The notes beneath the pieces were generated by a model. That model was not told where the DNA came from, made no database searches, and worked only from the letters and a program-made list of their open reading frames with translations. This document shows positions 36,101 through 43,010 of a stretch of DNA of 64,000 bases, one piece after another. The position numbers and the translations under genes were made by a program. The DNA is from Sipunculus nudus (lineage: Eukaryota; Annelida; Sipuncula; Golfingiida; Sipunculidae). The stretch is from positions 28,751,339 through 28,815,338 of the forward strand of contig CM049316.1 of NCBI GenBank assembly GCA_026874595.1, in the 5' to 3' direction. Each line of letters starts with the position of its first letter. Position 1 is the first letter of the stretch.

Positions 36101-37900
36101 CAGGTTTACGTTTAATTTGTATACTTGATGAAGATTTATTCTGTTTATTTTATTAATTTTAGTTATTTCATTTCCAGCATGCGGGTCTCCATCGTTTCCC
36201 ATTGAATTCTGGTACGGAGCTGGTGGTTCAATAGCGTCACCAAACTACCCAGGCAATTATTTTAACTACCTTAACTGTGGATGGCGAATCATAGTTAATG
36301 TATGGCAGGTAGGTTGATCATCTAGATAAAAATGTCATTTGTGTAAAGGTATTATAATGCTTCGTTCTTTACCTCTGGTTCGTTCCCAGTTAACAGAATA
36401 AAAGGCCCTGGGACCAGATGTCGTTTTGTCCTTGTAACCAAACAAAAACCGATTTATACTTTGTTTCGTGTCACTTTTGTTCAATTTTATTTAACAATAA
36501 AATCTATTATTTTCACTCGTAAAATCTTAGTTTTTAATTATTTCCTCCCTGGATTCCGTCATTGGTATATATGAAAGTGAAGGTCGCCACGTGGACAATG
36601 GGTTTATTCAAAGAGCGCCGGTTCGCCGGTGGTAAATACCACTGGGACAACTTGTCGAACGCTACTTTCCATTTGTCATCTCTTATTTACCATATTACCC
36701 AGAGGTAACGAATACAGCATGAGATGTTACAAAGTTAACTGAACTTCAGGATAATGTCAACTATATATGGTTTACACCAAAACGAGGTTACATAACATGT
36801 TTAGTGTCCTTGCAGACCTTGATCACCTTTTACCGCAAGTTTTTTTATTCTTTTTTTTACCATCTAGAATTTCAACATTGGTTTATCATGGTAAATATTC
36901 AAAACATATATAAAGTTGCAAAAATATCAAATGTGATTCAGGTTGGATGACTATAGCGTCAATTATTGCAAAAAACTGTAACACAATAATTATTTGTTTA
37001 AATGCATGATTAATAAACATAATCTTTATAAGGGAGATTCAGAAATAATATAGTTCCGGGAATCGATCTCAAATTATAATTTTTGGCAAATGAAAAAAAA
37101 AAAATTCCAGTAATGAAACGATGAAAATATGAAACCTTGTGTTGAAAATTTCTTTCACACAAACATTTTACCTGCAGATATATAGTATCTTGAATTATAA
37201 AAAATAAAACTTCCACGTAGCACATTGAAAAGTCATTACGTATCTGCTTCATTCGTAAATCACTTTCTAAAATTTCGCGATTTTCACCTTTTCATTGTTT
37301 CGCAAGGGTTCCATTTTCATACAAAAGACACAGAGTATGATTATATAAAACAAAGCATGTACAAAGTCTAAATATTGCACGGGAACGGAGGAGAAATTAT
37401 TGTTCATCAATGGCAGGTAATTTGAAAGATCTGATATCATTTAAAAAAAAGTAATCCTTGAATATACACGACCTAACATTTTTTGAGTTATCACTTTTTA
37501 CCGTTCTACTTGCTCTCGAGGATGAGACCTCTTATTCACGAAGGATTTATTTTAACGATATTTTCGTAAATATTGCGAACAATTGCGAACAAAAAGACAA
37601 CCACAGAATTAATATCCGTTTCGTATTCCGTTATGTATGTACGTCTGTAGAAACTTAAAAATTTTACGCTTCTTTTAGAACGTTGGTATCGAGTTCCTCG
37701 ACTTCTGCACGGAGAGTTTTTATGATTACGTTCGTATTTACGACGGACCAACTACGTCCTATAACCAACTCGCACACCTCACCGGCTGTTCCGGCCCGGC
37801 AGGCGTGTACAATTCGAGTGGACAGTACCTGCTGATCACGTTCACATCTGATTACACGGTGAACAACAGGGGCTTTTACCTGGACTGGGTGGCCCATTAA
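12018..37900 (+). CDS. Multi-CUB secreted protein gene (3' part, 15 exons)
   Basis: The joined exons give 2457 nt with no stop until TAA at 37898-37900. They encode a chain of CUB domains: half A, then B, C, D, linker, E, linker, F and G. All introns inside CUBs are phase 0 and all introns between CUBs are phase 1. These symmetric 1-1 modules are the known pattern for shuffled extracellular domains. Each complete CUB has the four expected cysteines (CGSP, NC-W, DFC, GC). Most have acidic residues at the positions that bind calcium in the cbCUB subclass. Several N-x-S/T sequons occur (NMTW in D and E, NSSG in F and G). There is no membrane segment after CUB G, so the end is secreted. The 5' end is missing. 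Orthology to a named gene is not claimed; CUB proteins act in extracellular matrix, fertilisation, development and defence. Confidence 0.88.
12238..13043. other. Intron A-B
   Basis: Phase 1 intron of 806 bp. AT-rich with T and A runs. No repeat or regulatory element was recognised. Confidence 0.75.
13044..13177 (+). CDS. CUB B, first half (134-nt exon)
   Basis: The acceptor is CCTACAG and the donor is GGACAG/gtaagc. The G left by exon A completes GTT, giving VCGHPLVPEM, then SGNLTSLNWPNPYPTNMNCV and a final AAGQ. It carries the first two CUB cysteines. It is one codon longer than the other first halves, and Trp replaces the usual Tyr of the N-Y-P motif. Confidence 0.88.
13178..14484. other. 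Intron inside CUB B
   Basis: Phase 0 intron of about 1.3 kb. At 13284-13332 there is a nested palindromic block: GTACTCGAGTAC occurs twice around GTACTTATAGA repeats. It resembles the GAGTCC/GAGTAC-rich ends of the element at 40177-40690. The rest is AT-rich with a short (TA)n at about 14086-14104. Confidence 0.7.
14485..14704 (+). CDS. CUB B, second half (220-nt exon)
   Basis: The acceptor is TTTTTCACAG and the donor is CCAG/gtaggt. It reads MVSLQFNSFCTENTRDYLRV, then YEG, LSGC, LLTFTSDSS and the strand ending YYAFVPG. It is exactly as long as exons A and C (220 nt). The cbCUB-type acidic residue eight positions before the Asp of RDY is Ser here, so calcium binding is doubtful in this domain. 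Confidence 0.9.
14705..15539. other. Intron B-C, left part: repeat debris
   Basis: Phase 1 intron of 5.3 kb in total. This part has a degenerate GC-richer segment at about 15230-15410 (GGGGCGTATCCGAGATT and onward). The style recurs near 11080-11300 and 28500-28560 and suggests old transposon ends. A short GGAGG...CCTCC palindrome is near 15479. Confidence 0.5.
15540..15785 (+). repeat. Interspersed repeat R2, copy 1
   Basis: This GC-rich block starts CCGGTTTCGGACTAC and ends GACCGTGAAAAACC. An inverted copy is at 44147-44375. Shared words include GAAAGGCGCACTC/GAGTGTGCCTTTC, CTGCAGAGCG, and TTCACGGTC. It is unlike the surrounding AT-rich intron. The class was not recognised. Confidence 0.75.
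16130..18995 (+). pseudogene. Decayed L1/Tx1-like LINE, same strand as the host gene
   Basis: Reverse-transcriptase blocks appear in order with many stops and frame changes: KNDKSTGNDGSTTEFY, SQKQSVITLIEKKDKD, IKNWRPISLLNTDYKIMTKA, then the YADD catalytic motif at 17056-17067 followed by LHINNAKTEA. A 235-residue open frame at 17565-18272 holds the C-terminal region after the polymerase (KAQQVMWIKRYLAKPKKDWK). The 3' end shows a long T run at about 18900-18918 and a final AATAAAAAAAAA near 18983. L1/Tx1-type placement is from motif wording. The element is dead and lies in a phase 1 intron. Confidence 0.82.
18996..19765. other. Intron B-C, right part
   Basis: AT-rich sequence with many TATAATATAA words near 19540-19740. 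No element was recognised. Confidence 0.5.
19766..19848. repeat. Compound (TA)n(GA)n microsatellite
   Basis: About 17 TA units are followed by about 20 GA units with a few interruptions. It lies about 120 bp before the CUB C first-half exon. Confidence 0.95.
19966..20096 (+). CDS. CUB C, first half (131-nt exon) with GC donor
   Basis: The acceptor is CATATAAG. With the preceding G the exon reads GCGSPSSPVVISGP, then LTSPNYPNLYPATLDCAWRF and ends GSQDQ. Length and ending match the other first halves exactly if the donor is CAG/gcaagt, the known GC-AG intron consensus. Reading on to the next GT would add GCA A and break the frame with the next exon. Confidence 0.87.
20097..20647. other. Intron inside CUB C, left part
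   Basis: A 14-C run at 20238-20251 is followed by A11. The rest is AT-rich and unrecognised. Confidence 0.5.
20648..21010. repeat. CG-word-rich repeat with inverted ends
   Basis: The left end has CCCCTTTCACAAATG and the right end has GGGGCCATTTGTGC, a loose inverted pair. Between them TTGCACGA, GCGATTGG, GAGTGGTCGT and relatives recur in both orientations. Similar words recur at about 22690-22860. The pattern is that of a MITE with sub-terminal transposase-site repeats, but no family is named. Confidence 0.45.
21478..22150 (-). pseudogene. Gag-like (zinc-knuckle) retrotransposon ORF1 remnant
   Basis: On the minus strand the frame reads IPFCGRCRKWDHPSRYCQNK. This contains an exact C-x2-C-x4-H-x4-C zinc knuckle (22049-22090). 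A second, imperfect Cys/His cluster follows. Downstream on that strand is a Thr/Pro/Gln-rich low-complexity part (TTTPTGTQLKTTPNTPIEV) and then a helical tail, interrupted by a stop. This layout fits ORF1/gag of a non-LTR or LTR retroelement. It lies antisense inside an intron of the CUB gene. Confidence 0.5.
22151..23104. other. Intron inside CUB C, middle part
   Basis: This stretch may include the upstream part of the gag-like remnant (minus strand, up to about 22560) and the second patch of GTTGCA/CGATTTTTGCACGA words at 22690-22860. No intact feature was found. Confidence 0.4.
23105..23290. repeat. Minisatellite mixing a unique 20-mer and (TA)n
   Basis: AACCATTTGCCCATGCAATG occurs three times (about 23127, 23197 and 23278, the last with one change). 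Each pair is separated by (TA)n-ATAATA-(TA)n-CATTATA. The unit length of 70-81 bp varies through the TA parts. Confidence 0.92.
23291..24618. other. Intron inside CUB C, right part
   Basis: No gene was recognised. A short stem CGCTCGC...GCGAGCG is at about 24298-24326 in a GC-richer patch. Confidence 0.5.
24619..24838 (+). CDS. CUB C, second half (220-nt exon)
   Basis: The acceptor is CCCACACAG and the donor is ACTA/gtaagt. It reads VVQLSFTDFCTESCCDVITI, then QDG, HSGC, LLLFTSDGS and the end strand VNYEFQGSTS. It keeps the Asp-x7-Asp and later Asp positions of calcium-binding CUBs and has an extra Cys-Cys pair after DFCTES, also seen in CUBs D and E. Confidence 0.9.
24839..25924. other. Intron C-D, left part
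   Basis: A short CA-rich patch follows the donor. CGGTTTCCTCCACCC near 25848 is of a type common in animal SINEs. No gene was found. Confidence 0.5.
25925..26921. mobile_element. MITE-like element with TA target duplication
   Basis: The ends are TA-CGGTGGCTGAT (25925-25937) and ATCAGCCACCG-TA (26909-26921), an exact 11-bp inverted pair with TA on both sides, as for Tc1/mariner-type targets. Near both ends there are palindromes of the type ATCTCGAGATCTCGAG (about 25973-25998 and 26042-26060, and about 26796-26885). The element is about 1 kb with no transposase frame. Confidence 0.75.
27055..27126. repeat. (TA)n microsatellite
   Basis: About 36 TA units, directly followed by a 30-bp minisatellite. 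Confidence 0.95.
27143..27310. repeat. 30-bp minisatellite
   Basis: About five to six units of the type AGCGTCTGTATGACACATTT plus CAAATATATT start near 27143, 27173, 27203, 27232 and 27263, so the period is about 30 bp. Units differ by a few substitutions. Confidence 0.9.
27465..27565. repeat. G/C-rich repeat R3, copy 1
   Basis: The block TTGACCATCCCC, GGGAGGGG, TATACCCCC is shared with about 44745-44850 and partly with about 48525-48575. It looks like the end of an interspersed element. Confidence 0.55.
27566..27876. other. Intron C-D, right end
   Basis: Unique sequence. The last roughly 80 bp resemble the region before the CUB E first-half exon and mark the left part of the tandem-duplicated module. 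Confidence 0.55.
27877..28007 (+). CDS. CUB D, first half (131-nt exon)
   Basis: The acceptor is TTATTCACAG and the donor is GACCAG/gtgggc. After the codon completed by exon C it reads CGSPTAPIDIWYEQSGWLAS, then PNYPSNYPNNLNCGWRL and ends AYPDQ. It differs from the CUB E first half at only about four residues, so the duplication is recent or homogenised. Confidence 0.93.
28008..29033. other. Intron inside CUB D, with dead exon copy
   Basis: Phase 0 intron of 1026 bp. The first part is homologous to the intron after the CUB E first half. A C-rich run lies at 28551-28568. A tandem duplication near the right end created the pseudo-exon described separately. Confidence 0.7.
28736..28966 (+). pseudogene. 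Dead tandem copy of the CUB D second-half exon
   Basis: A direct repeat of about 225 bp covers the intron end and the start of the following exon. Compare TACTGTATTCCTCC at 28743 with TACTGTATCCCTCC at 28968. The copy keeps TTTCTTTGTAG but then has 8 extra bases before TACATCCATGTA. It reads HDFCTDNCCDHVRLYDGRTT and on to GCS, then a TAA stop. It lacks the distal half of the exon and has no donor. Including it would break the frame. Confidence 0.88.
29034..29256 (+). CDS. CUB D, second half (223-nt exon)
   Basis: The acceptor is TTTCTTTGTAG and the donor is AACG/gtatga. It reads YIHVNFHDFCTESCCDHVRL, then YDGRTTSD, ISGCYYPGSWFSSGSYMLI, FTSDQVVNYRGF and NMTWEFLYNG. All three acidic cbCUB positions are kept, with Asp in place of the usual Glu. 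NMT is a potential glycosylation site. Confidence 0.93.
29257..29822. other. Intron D to linker 1
   Basis: Phase 1 intron. Much of it aligns by eye with the intron at 31787-32433 (for example GAGGAGGAAATTATG and AGAAGTTCTTTC blocks), as expected for the module duplication. Confidence 0.75.
29823..29870 (+). CDS. Linker exon 1 (48 nt, symmetric 1-1)
   Basis: The acceptor is TTTCGTTGCAG and the donor is ATCTG/gttagt. With the preceding G it reads VSTDTAVTDWYTSVPSG. It is a Thr/Ser-rich spacer between CUB D and CUB E. At 48 nt with equal phases it can be skipped without changing the frame. The same exon recurs at 32434 with two residue changes, and conservation of both frame and splice sites supports it as real. 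Confidence 0.8.
29871..30487. other. Intron linker 1 to CUB E
   Basis: Phase 1 intron. The block at about 30010-30200 resembles about 32590-32870, the same intron of the next module. A junction of the 2.6-kb duplication units should lie in or near this intron. Confidence 0.65.
30488..30618 (+). CDS. CUB E, first half (131-nt exon)
   Basis: The acceptor is TTATTTACAG and the donor is TGGCAG/gtagag. It reads ACGSPTAPIDYWYEQSGWIA, then SPNYPSNYPNNLNCGWRL and ends AYPWQ. It starts exactly 2,611 bp after the CUB D first half and is nearly identical to it. Confidence 0.93.
30619..31563. other. Intron inside CUB E
   Basis: Phase 0 intron of 945 bp, homologous at both ends to the intron inside CUB D. 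It lacks the extra exon fragment, which explains most of the length difference between modules. Confidence 0.75.
31564..31786 (+). CDS. CUB E, second half (223-nt exon)
   Basis: The acceptor is TTTCTTTGTAG and the donor is CAAG/gtagtg. It reads YIYVNFHDFCTENCCDHVRL, then YDGRSTSD, INGCWYPHSWFSSGSYMLI, FTTDSSVTYRGF and NMTWEFHDQG. It keeps the acidic triad and the extra Cys-Cys pair. Confidence 0.93.
31787..32433. other. Intron E to linker 2
   Basis: Phase 1 intron, homologous to the intron D to linker 1. A stem of the type AAACCAGATCGGCTAAG/CTTAGCCGAACCGATTT lies at about 31809-31850. Confidence 0.7.
32434..32481 (+). CDS. Linker exon 2 (48 nt, symmetric 1-1)
   Basis: The acceptor is CTTCGTTGCAG and the donor is ATCTG/gttagt. 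With the preceding G it reads VTTDTAVTDMYTSVPSG. It lies 2,611 bp after linker exon 1 and separates CUB E from CUB F. Confidence 0.8.
32482..34848. other. Intron linker 2 to CUB F
   Basis: Phase 1 intron of 2.4 kb. The left part is module-duplication sequence, with a further internal repeat of the TGACTTACTACTGATGTTACC type at about 32680-32830. The right part (33.1-34.7 kb) holds the possible coding remnant listed next. Confidence 0.6.
33110..34667 (-). pseudogene. Possible decayed coding remnant, antisense
   Basis: Polar, protein-like frames occur on the minus strand. One at about 34667-34410 includes CCIYCEGDFQIQMTDVIREK. Another at about 34522-34325 includes ETSAGRERLQLTQAKERSKV. A third at 33307-33110 includes LLRRHEAGNSSKEDLCDGPR. 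They change frame and contain no motif I can name. The likeliest source is a retroelement inserted in the intron; chance frames cannot be excluded. Confidence 0.22.
34849..34979 (+). CDS. CUB F, first half (131-nt exon)
   Basis: The acceptor is TGTTTACAG and the donor is GGACAG/gtatgt. It reads VCGSPSQPIEITYQTNGSIA, then SPNYPGNYSSYLNCAWRI and ends TYGQ. NYS is a possible glycosylation site. Confidence 0.92.
34980..35245. other. Intron inside CUB F
   Basis: Phase 0 intron of 266 bp, the shortest in the gene. AT-rich with no element. Confidence 0.85.
35246..35489 (+). CDS. CUB F, second half with linker (244-nt exon)
   Basis: The acceptor is TTTACATCAG and the donor is ATCT/gtaggt. It reads YVGVLFRDFCTQSGYDYVHI, then YDGTTTSHN, LSGCYNPGPFNSSGEA, FSSGGVGNDRGF and YLEWEALNDTFSPAPI. 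It is 21 nt longer than the D and E versions because a spacer sits at its end instead of in a separate linker exon. The third acidic cbCUB position is Gly here, so calcium binding is doubtful. Confidence 0.9.
35490..36177. other. Intron F-G
   Basis: Phase 1 intron of 688 bp. No element was recognised. The open frame on its minus strand has no domain signature. Confidence 0.7.
36178..36308 (+). CDS. CUB G, first half (131-nt exon)
   Basis: The acceptor is ATTTCCAG and the donor is TGGCAG/gtaggt. It reads SCGSPSFPIEFWYGAGGSIA, then SPNYPGNYFNYLNCGWRI and ends NVWQ. Confidence 0.92.
36309..37678. other. Intron inside CUB G
   Basis: Phase 0 intron of 1370 bp. AT-rich. No mobile element was recognised. 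Confidence 0.75.
37679..37900 (+). CDS. CUB G, second half and C-terminus (terminal exon)
   Basis: The acceptor is CTTCTTTTAG. It reads NVGIEFLDFCTESFYDYVRI, then YDGPTTSYNQ, LTGCSGPAG, VYNSSGQYLLI, FTSDYTVNNRGF and YLDWVAH followed by TAA at 37898-37900. The protein ends directly after the last CUB strand, with no tail, anchor or membrane segment. Confidence 0.93.
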   Translation, partial: NVGIEFLDFCTESFYDYVRIYDGPTTSYNQLAHLTGCSGPAGVYNSSGQYLLITFTSDYTVNNRGFYLDWVAH

Positions 37901-38651
37901 GGTGTCAAAGATGTCCCATGAGTGCGGGTAAACATCGTTTCATTTTTTTTGTAACTTCATATGCAAAGGCGTCAATACAGAAGGGGGGGGGGGCACACAG
38001 ACAATTTTAGCAAGATTGGGTTGGTATATATAATCATCCACTGATATTCGGAGAGAAATATTTATATATTGAAAACGAAATATATTAATAATAAGAATTA
38101 TAGACTTTAGTTTCATTTCTGTATTAACTCTGAAATATTATATATAGGAACCTGGTACTGGAAACACAATACCGTATTTTTTTAAAACCTTTTACCTAAT
38201 TGTAATATATTTGAAATATGTCAGGCAGAAAAAAAGTAGTTATATAATAAGTCTTATAAGACCACCTGTGAATTATGACCATTGTTACCAGCCCAATAGA
38301 TGGCATATTAAACAGGTTTAACTGTTTATGCAAGCACATAAGAAGCGTCCGTTTATGTTTGCCTGCATTTAATGGTATGCTTTTTATTGATGATTTTAAA
38401 AGACCTTTATTCATATACATTTCAAACTTAAATATCCTTTATATCATAATTGTGAACGCCACAATCAAGGGAAGATCGGGTGTATCTATATTTGGCATGA
38501 TATGGCTCTATTTAATAAAGCTTGTTCGCATCATCTTGTCGTGTTTGCATTCTGAAAATTCATGAAACTCCGTTTTTTGATTGCATATATATATAGTATA
38601 TTTGTAATTGATGGAACACAAATGCTTTTTCTATTATAAATATGAAATAAA
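37901..38651 (+). terminator. 3' UTR and candidate poly(A) signals of the CUB gene
   Basis: ATTAAA is at 38307-38312. AATAAA is at 38514-38519, followed by a T/GT-rich stretch (CTTGTCGTGTTTGC) that fits a downstream element. AATAAA is again at 38646-38651. The 38514 site is the best candidate. An 11-G run is at 37983-37993. True ends need transcript data. Confidence 0.5.
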
Positions 38652-39015
38652 AATTACACTGTGTGATAAGTATTTATTGCCCTCTTAATTTTTTTAGCCC
38701 GTGTATTTGTACGAGCCTTCCTAAATATGAGATTACTACTTATTATATTCAGGAAAACAGATATTTACGTCTCACAGATATTTATTGACCAGTATCAAGT
38801 TAATGATTTGATGTAGGACTTCCGGTTATGTACAAACGTTTGATATTCAGTATATTCACAGGCTGAAAGCTAGATGTCTTGTAGATCAATCAAATCAATA
38901 CTAGTCTCGTGGCTTTAAGAAAAACAAACAACCTTGTTGTATAATATAACCACTTTGAGCGAAACGTTCAGCTGATGGACATAACTCAAAACTAGTTTTC
39001 AAATATGCCAGTGAA

Positions 39016-39062
<47 letters not shown>

Positions 39063-40176
39063 TATGTATGTCCAATACGTGTATATTTGAAACAATTGTT
39101 CGTAAGTTTATAAAAGAACCCGGGCTCCTTATTTATTAGGAAATCGTCACTGTGATGAGAAAATGATTTCAATGTGATTACGTGTATATACGAAAGTATC
39201 GGCAGTAAAATGATGATGCAGATTATAAATACTCTCCCAATGAAAATTGACTGTGAATACCCTTCAAATTTAAATTGAATGTCCTACCAATAATAAAATA
39301 TATATCATAGTCTAGCTAGCACATCTTCCTCTAAATAGATTAAAGTTTACCAAGACTGGTGAGAACTAATGAAAGGCTGTCTGTGTAACTGAAGTACAGA
39401 TGGTTCATGCATAACGCAAGCACCACGAATACGCATAATCAGTATATAAACGCAAACACTTTAGCGGCGAATACAATAATGCACTGAGGCACGAGAAGTG
39501 TATTCTGCGATCTCAGTGGGTGCAAGCGCCCGAAGAAACCCTTACTGCAGCGAGTACACACACAACTAAACCAAAGACGTATCTGAGGTTAGTATTTTTA
39601 CTGTCGACACTTTTTCTAATTTAAAATCTTATGCTAAGGGGCATGTCCAAAATTGGGGTTGCATCAGGTTTGCACTAATAATTTTAACAAACAGGTAAAT
39701 AATGCAAAAATAATAACTTGCAGTATATCATATAATAGAAAATATTTAAATATTTAATAAGTATCTGGTATAATAAACTTATAATAAGTATTTAGAATAT
39801 CAAACAAAAATTATAATTAAACTATTAAAAAGTATTTAGAATATCAAACAAAAGTGCTATTATCCGTATTGGTGACAGACGATTCTGAACCCCCCCCCCC
39901 CCCCCCTCGACCCTATAAAAATTGGCCATTGTGGTTTTTACCTTTCCTTCAATGCAAACGCTCTGACTTTACTAATAATATCCCTGGTTATAACTTATAA
40001 TATAACTGTTTCTAGCGACTTGGGTAGTACACCATCAAGGGTTTCTTTTGAACTGCATGTATAAGATATATTAAAAAACAAATTCACACAAAACAAGTGA
40101 CACTTTATACTTTTAATCAGAATCCTTTAACCAAAGGATTCCATTCCCATGAAGCCACTCAACTGTGATGTCAGTG
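38652..40176. other. Intergenic stretch with (TA)n and C17
   Basis: It contains (TA)n at 39019-39060 and a 17-C run at 39890-39906. A short GTATTTAGAATATCAAACAAAA repeat occurs twice at about 39788-39853. No gene was recognised. Confidence 0.55.
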
Positions 40177-40690
40177 GGACATGCAGTGATGCAGCCGAGT
40201 CCGAATTCGAGTACAAGTCCGGGCAACTGAGTCCAAGTCCGAGTCTAGTAAAAGTCCTTCTTCGATAGGGTCCACGACTCTTGGAAGCCGACTCCAAGTC
40301 CAATACACATTTCCTTTAAAAATGCAATATGAATATTTTAGATTATCATTTATTTGATTATGCATGCTTATTACTTGCATTTTGAATAACCATTAGCTCA
40401 CGATGCCGGGTTCGGTAAATATAGTCTTTTTGGTATGCATTATTTTCTGCTGATTGTTCGCGAATGTAGTAGGTAGTTCACAAGTGTTTATAGTTTGTGA
40501 CAGAGCTTTTTATGCGGGACTCGAGAGGGACTCTTTCTCATTTCACGAGTTCGGAACCTTCTAATACCGAGTCCCTAAAAAAAGTGGATCCCTAAAAAAT
40601 GGACTCATGTCCAAATGCGAAGTCCCTAAAAAAGTGGATCCCTAAAAAGTGGACTCAATTCCAAGTGCGGACTCGAGTCCTACATCACTG
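40177..40690. mobile_element. hAT-like MITE with GAGTCC-rich ends
   Basis: The left end starts CAGTGATGCAGCCGAGTCCG. The right end is CGGACTCGAGTCCTACATCACTG, whose inverse starts CAGTGATGTAGGACTCGAGT. The inverted pair is about 23 bp with few mismatches, and CAGTG starts are typical of hAT superfamily ends. GAGTCC, AAGTCC and GTGGATCCCTAAAAA words recur inside. There is no transposase frame. An 8-bp target duplication was not clear. Confidence 0.6.
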
Positions 40691-42067
40691 ATGTGGGATC
40701 TTCTAACCATTTTTTTATAATGCCATGTTTGCGGGAAGTTTAATCTGAATAATTAATACGCAGTTGGTTTTTTTAGACAACCGTTTACCAAATTCCATTT
40801 TGTTTTAGCCTTCGAAAATCGGCACACGAATCATCGGTGGGTTCTTCTAGGACATGTTTGTTTTCTGTTGCAGGATTATTTCCTATTACGCTGCATAATT
40901 AATTTTTTATTATTTACCCCATAGGTGCTCTTATGTCTTTTGTGCTCTAAGGTCCTCCACGCCTGTCATGTTCTTTTCAGGAGGCGCCTTGGTGATTTTC
41001 CTGCAGGTTGACCTCACCGACCCCTTTGATCATAGCCAGAGCCGGGCGCTTCCGTGCAACAAGCCATCAAGCGGGTCCACTGTAATCCCCATTGATCTCC
41101 CATATCAATTATAACTCGTCTAAAGAATATTCACTCTATTAAAAGTATGTTCTAAACAGTGATCATGTGACTGCACAAACGAATATAGGTTTACAAGCTT
41201 ATAATCAGAAAAAAACATGTACAGTATATCACTTGTGAAGAATATATTTTACTAGTACTGTAAGTTAATGTCTCTACTTTGACCACAGTGGTATAAATAT
41301 ATTTCTAAATAATGTTGTCAAAATATCAACTAATTTCTTTTCTTTACAGCTACACTACAATTCTAGGAACAATAAATGAAATTCAATCAAAATATGGTCA
41401 TATTCATAATGTGCAATTGTACAATGGGATATTCTGTGTTTTGTCAAGAGCCAATGCACAAATGTATAGTCTTGGTAGTTAAAAAACTTGTACATCACAT
41501 TCACCAGACTCATAAACTTCAATATTGAGCTGCTGGGCCAGGGTTTAACATGAAATGTAGTCATAATTATTTCTCATTCTTATAACATATGCCGGCAAGA
41601 TTATTCAGTATGGTTAGTTCAATGAACAAAGCGGCAGATTGATTACACAAAGTCCAGTTCCTGTAGCAGTAGGTAAGCTTAGATAAACAAAAGTTCCAAG
41701 AAGAAATAGGTTCACTGTTGCAGGAAATCAGTTTTATATATGTCTTTGATGTCACCAGTTGATGCAGAAAGTGTCTTAACTCAGCTGCTTCCACAAGCAG
41801 GAATCAAATTGCAAATCATAGTTCAAATCACAGAAGATGCTCGTAACATGTGAACAAGTGCACATGGTATTACATGAAAAACAGTCCAACATATAAAGCA
41901 ACTTCGCTGACACAAATACTTCGTTTGATGAACATAAGTTATTTTTCTTATTATTATAATTAACTTGATCAGTACGAGTTGACTGATAAGAGGGTATCAC
42001 TGGTCTTAAATATTAAAGTTCATGTTTATCAATAGATGCACTTAGATCATAACTTAGGCTCAAGTGA
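40691..42067. other. Stretch downstream of the minus-strand gene
   Basis: It probably includes the 3' UTR of the gene at 42068-43010 (minus). No clear AATAAA on the minus strand was found within the first few hundred bases; only weak variants were seen. The frames on the minus strand here have no domain signature. Confidence 0.45.
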
Positions 42068-43010
42068 CTATTCTTTACTGGCAAATGGGGTCTGTTGGAC
42101 TCTCACTTGAATGCATATGTAGTTTGGCTGACCTCCAATTTGGTATCGAGTTTTACTGTAGCTCCCGGCAACATCCACAAAAATAACGTAAGAGCTTCGT
42201 ATACGGTTAATGGTCTTTATTCCACAAACAGCTTGAATGTGACCTTGTGTCACGTTGTAATTAGTGGAAACACCTTTTTGAGCCTTGTGTTTGTGATCAA
42301 ACAAACCGTGCAACTTGTTATACATAAACTTGCGCTGTGACTTTGAAAAAAAACCCTTCAGATCCTCATATCCGTTAAACTGAAAAGACACACACATTTA
42401 AAGTTGCACAGTAAACATCCCTGAAGGTTACAAAATCTAACAATAATAAACTTTGCTTCAAATAATAATATTCCTGCATAAATTATATGCAATTAAATCT
42501 TCTGCAATATACAACTTTAAGTTGACAAATAAAGGGTTATACTCACTGATAAATAATACTAGAATCTGTTAAATAACAAATATAAATGGATCTTAATGCA
42601 CTTACAATTACAGAGGTAAAATATTCCTGAAAGTAAACAGTGCTGACAAGACAAACCGTATGGTAGCGACATCTATGGACAGGATCGTAAACTAATACGT
42701 AGTAGCATTTAATATAGACGAACTCTTAATTGCGACCTTTACGACTTCAGAAACAACTATAAACACTTGAAATATCAATTGCTAATAGAAACATAAAATT
42801 ACTACTATACTTATTCCTGATAGAACTGTATTTAGTCTCTCGGATATCATTAACATGTACTAGAAAAGCGGGGGGGGGGGGGGGCAACATGCAAACTGTT
42901 GAAATTGGAATATTAAAGAGTTTAGATCATATATTAACCTATCAAATAAGCATAAGTAGCAAGAAACCATTTACCTCGATCGTTACCCCGGATATACACA
43001 CAGGAGGCAT
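42068..43010 (-). CDS. Small two-exon gene, unknown function
   Basis: Exon 1 codes 12 residues (MPPVCISGVTIE, 43010-42975) and ends GAG/gtaaat. Exon 2 (42379-42068) follows a strong acceptor (TGTGTGTGTCTTTTCAG) and codes 103 residues to TAG. Both junctions are phase 0, giving 115 residues. The product is basic and starts FNGYEDLKGFFSKSQRKFMY, has KLHGLFDHKHKAQKG in the middle, and ends QVRVQQTPFASKE. I recognise no family. There is no signal peptide or membrane segment, so it is probably intracellular. Exon support comes from splice sites, open frame and a convincing promoter just upstream. The ATG context is weak, and an ATG-TGA lies 18 nt upstream, so translation could start at the internal Met in exon 2 instead. 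Confidence 0.55.
42380..42974 (-). other. Intron of the small gene
   Basis: 595-bp intron with a 15-G run at 42870-42884. A block of about 107 bp (from 42673) is repeated without change at 43358, upstream of the promoter. Confidence 0.55.
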
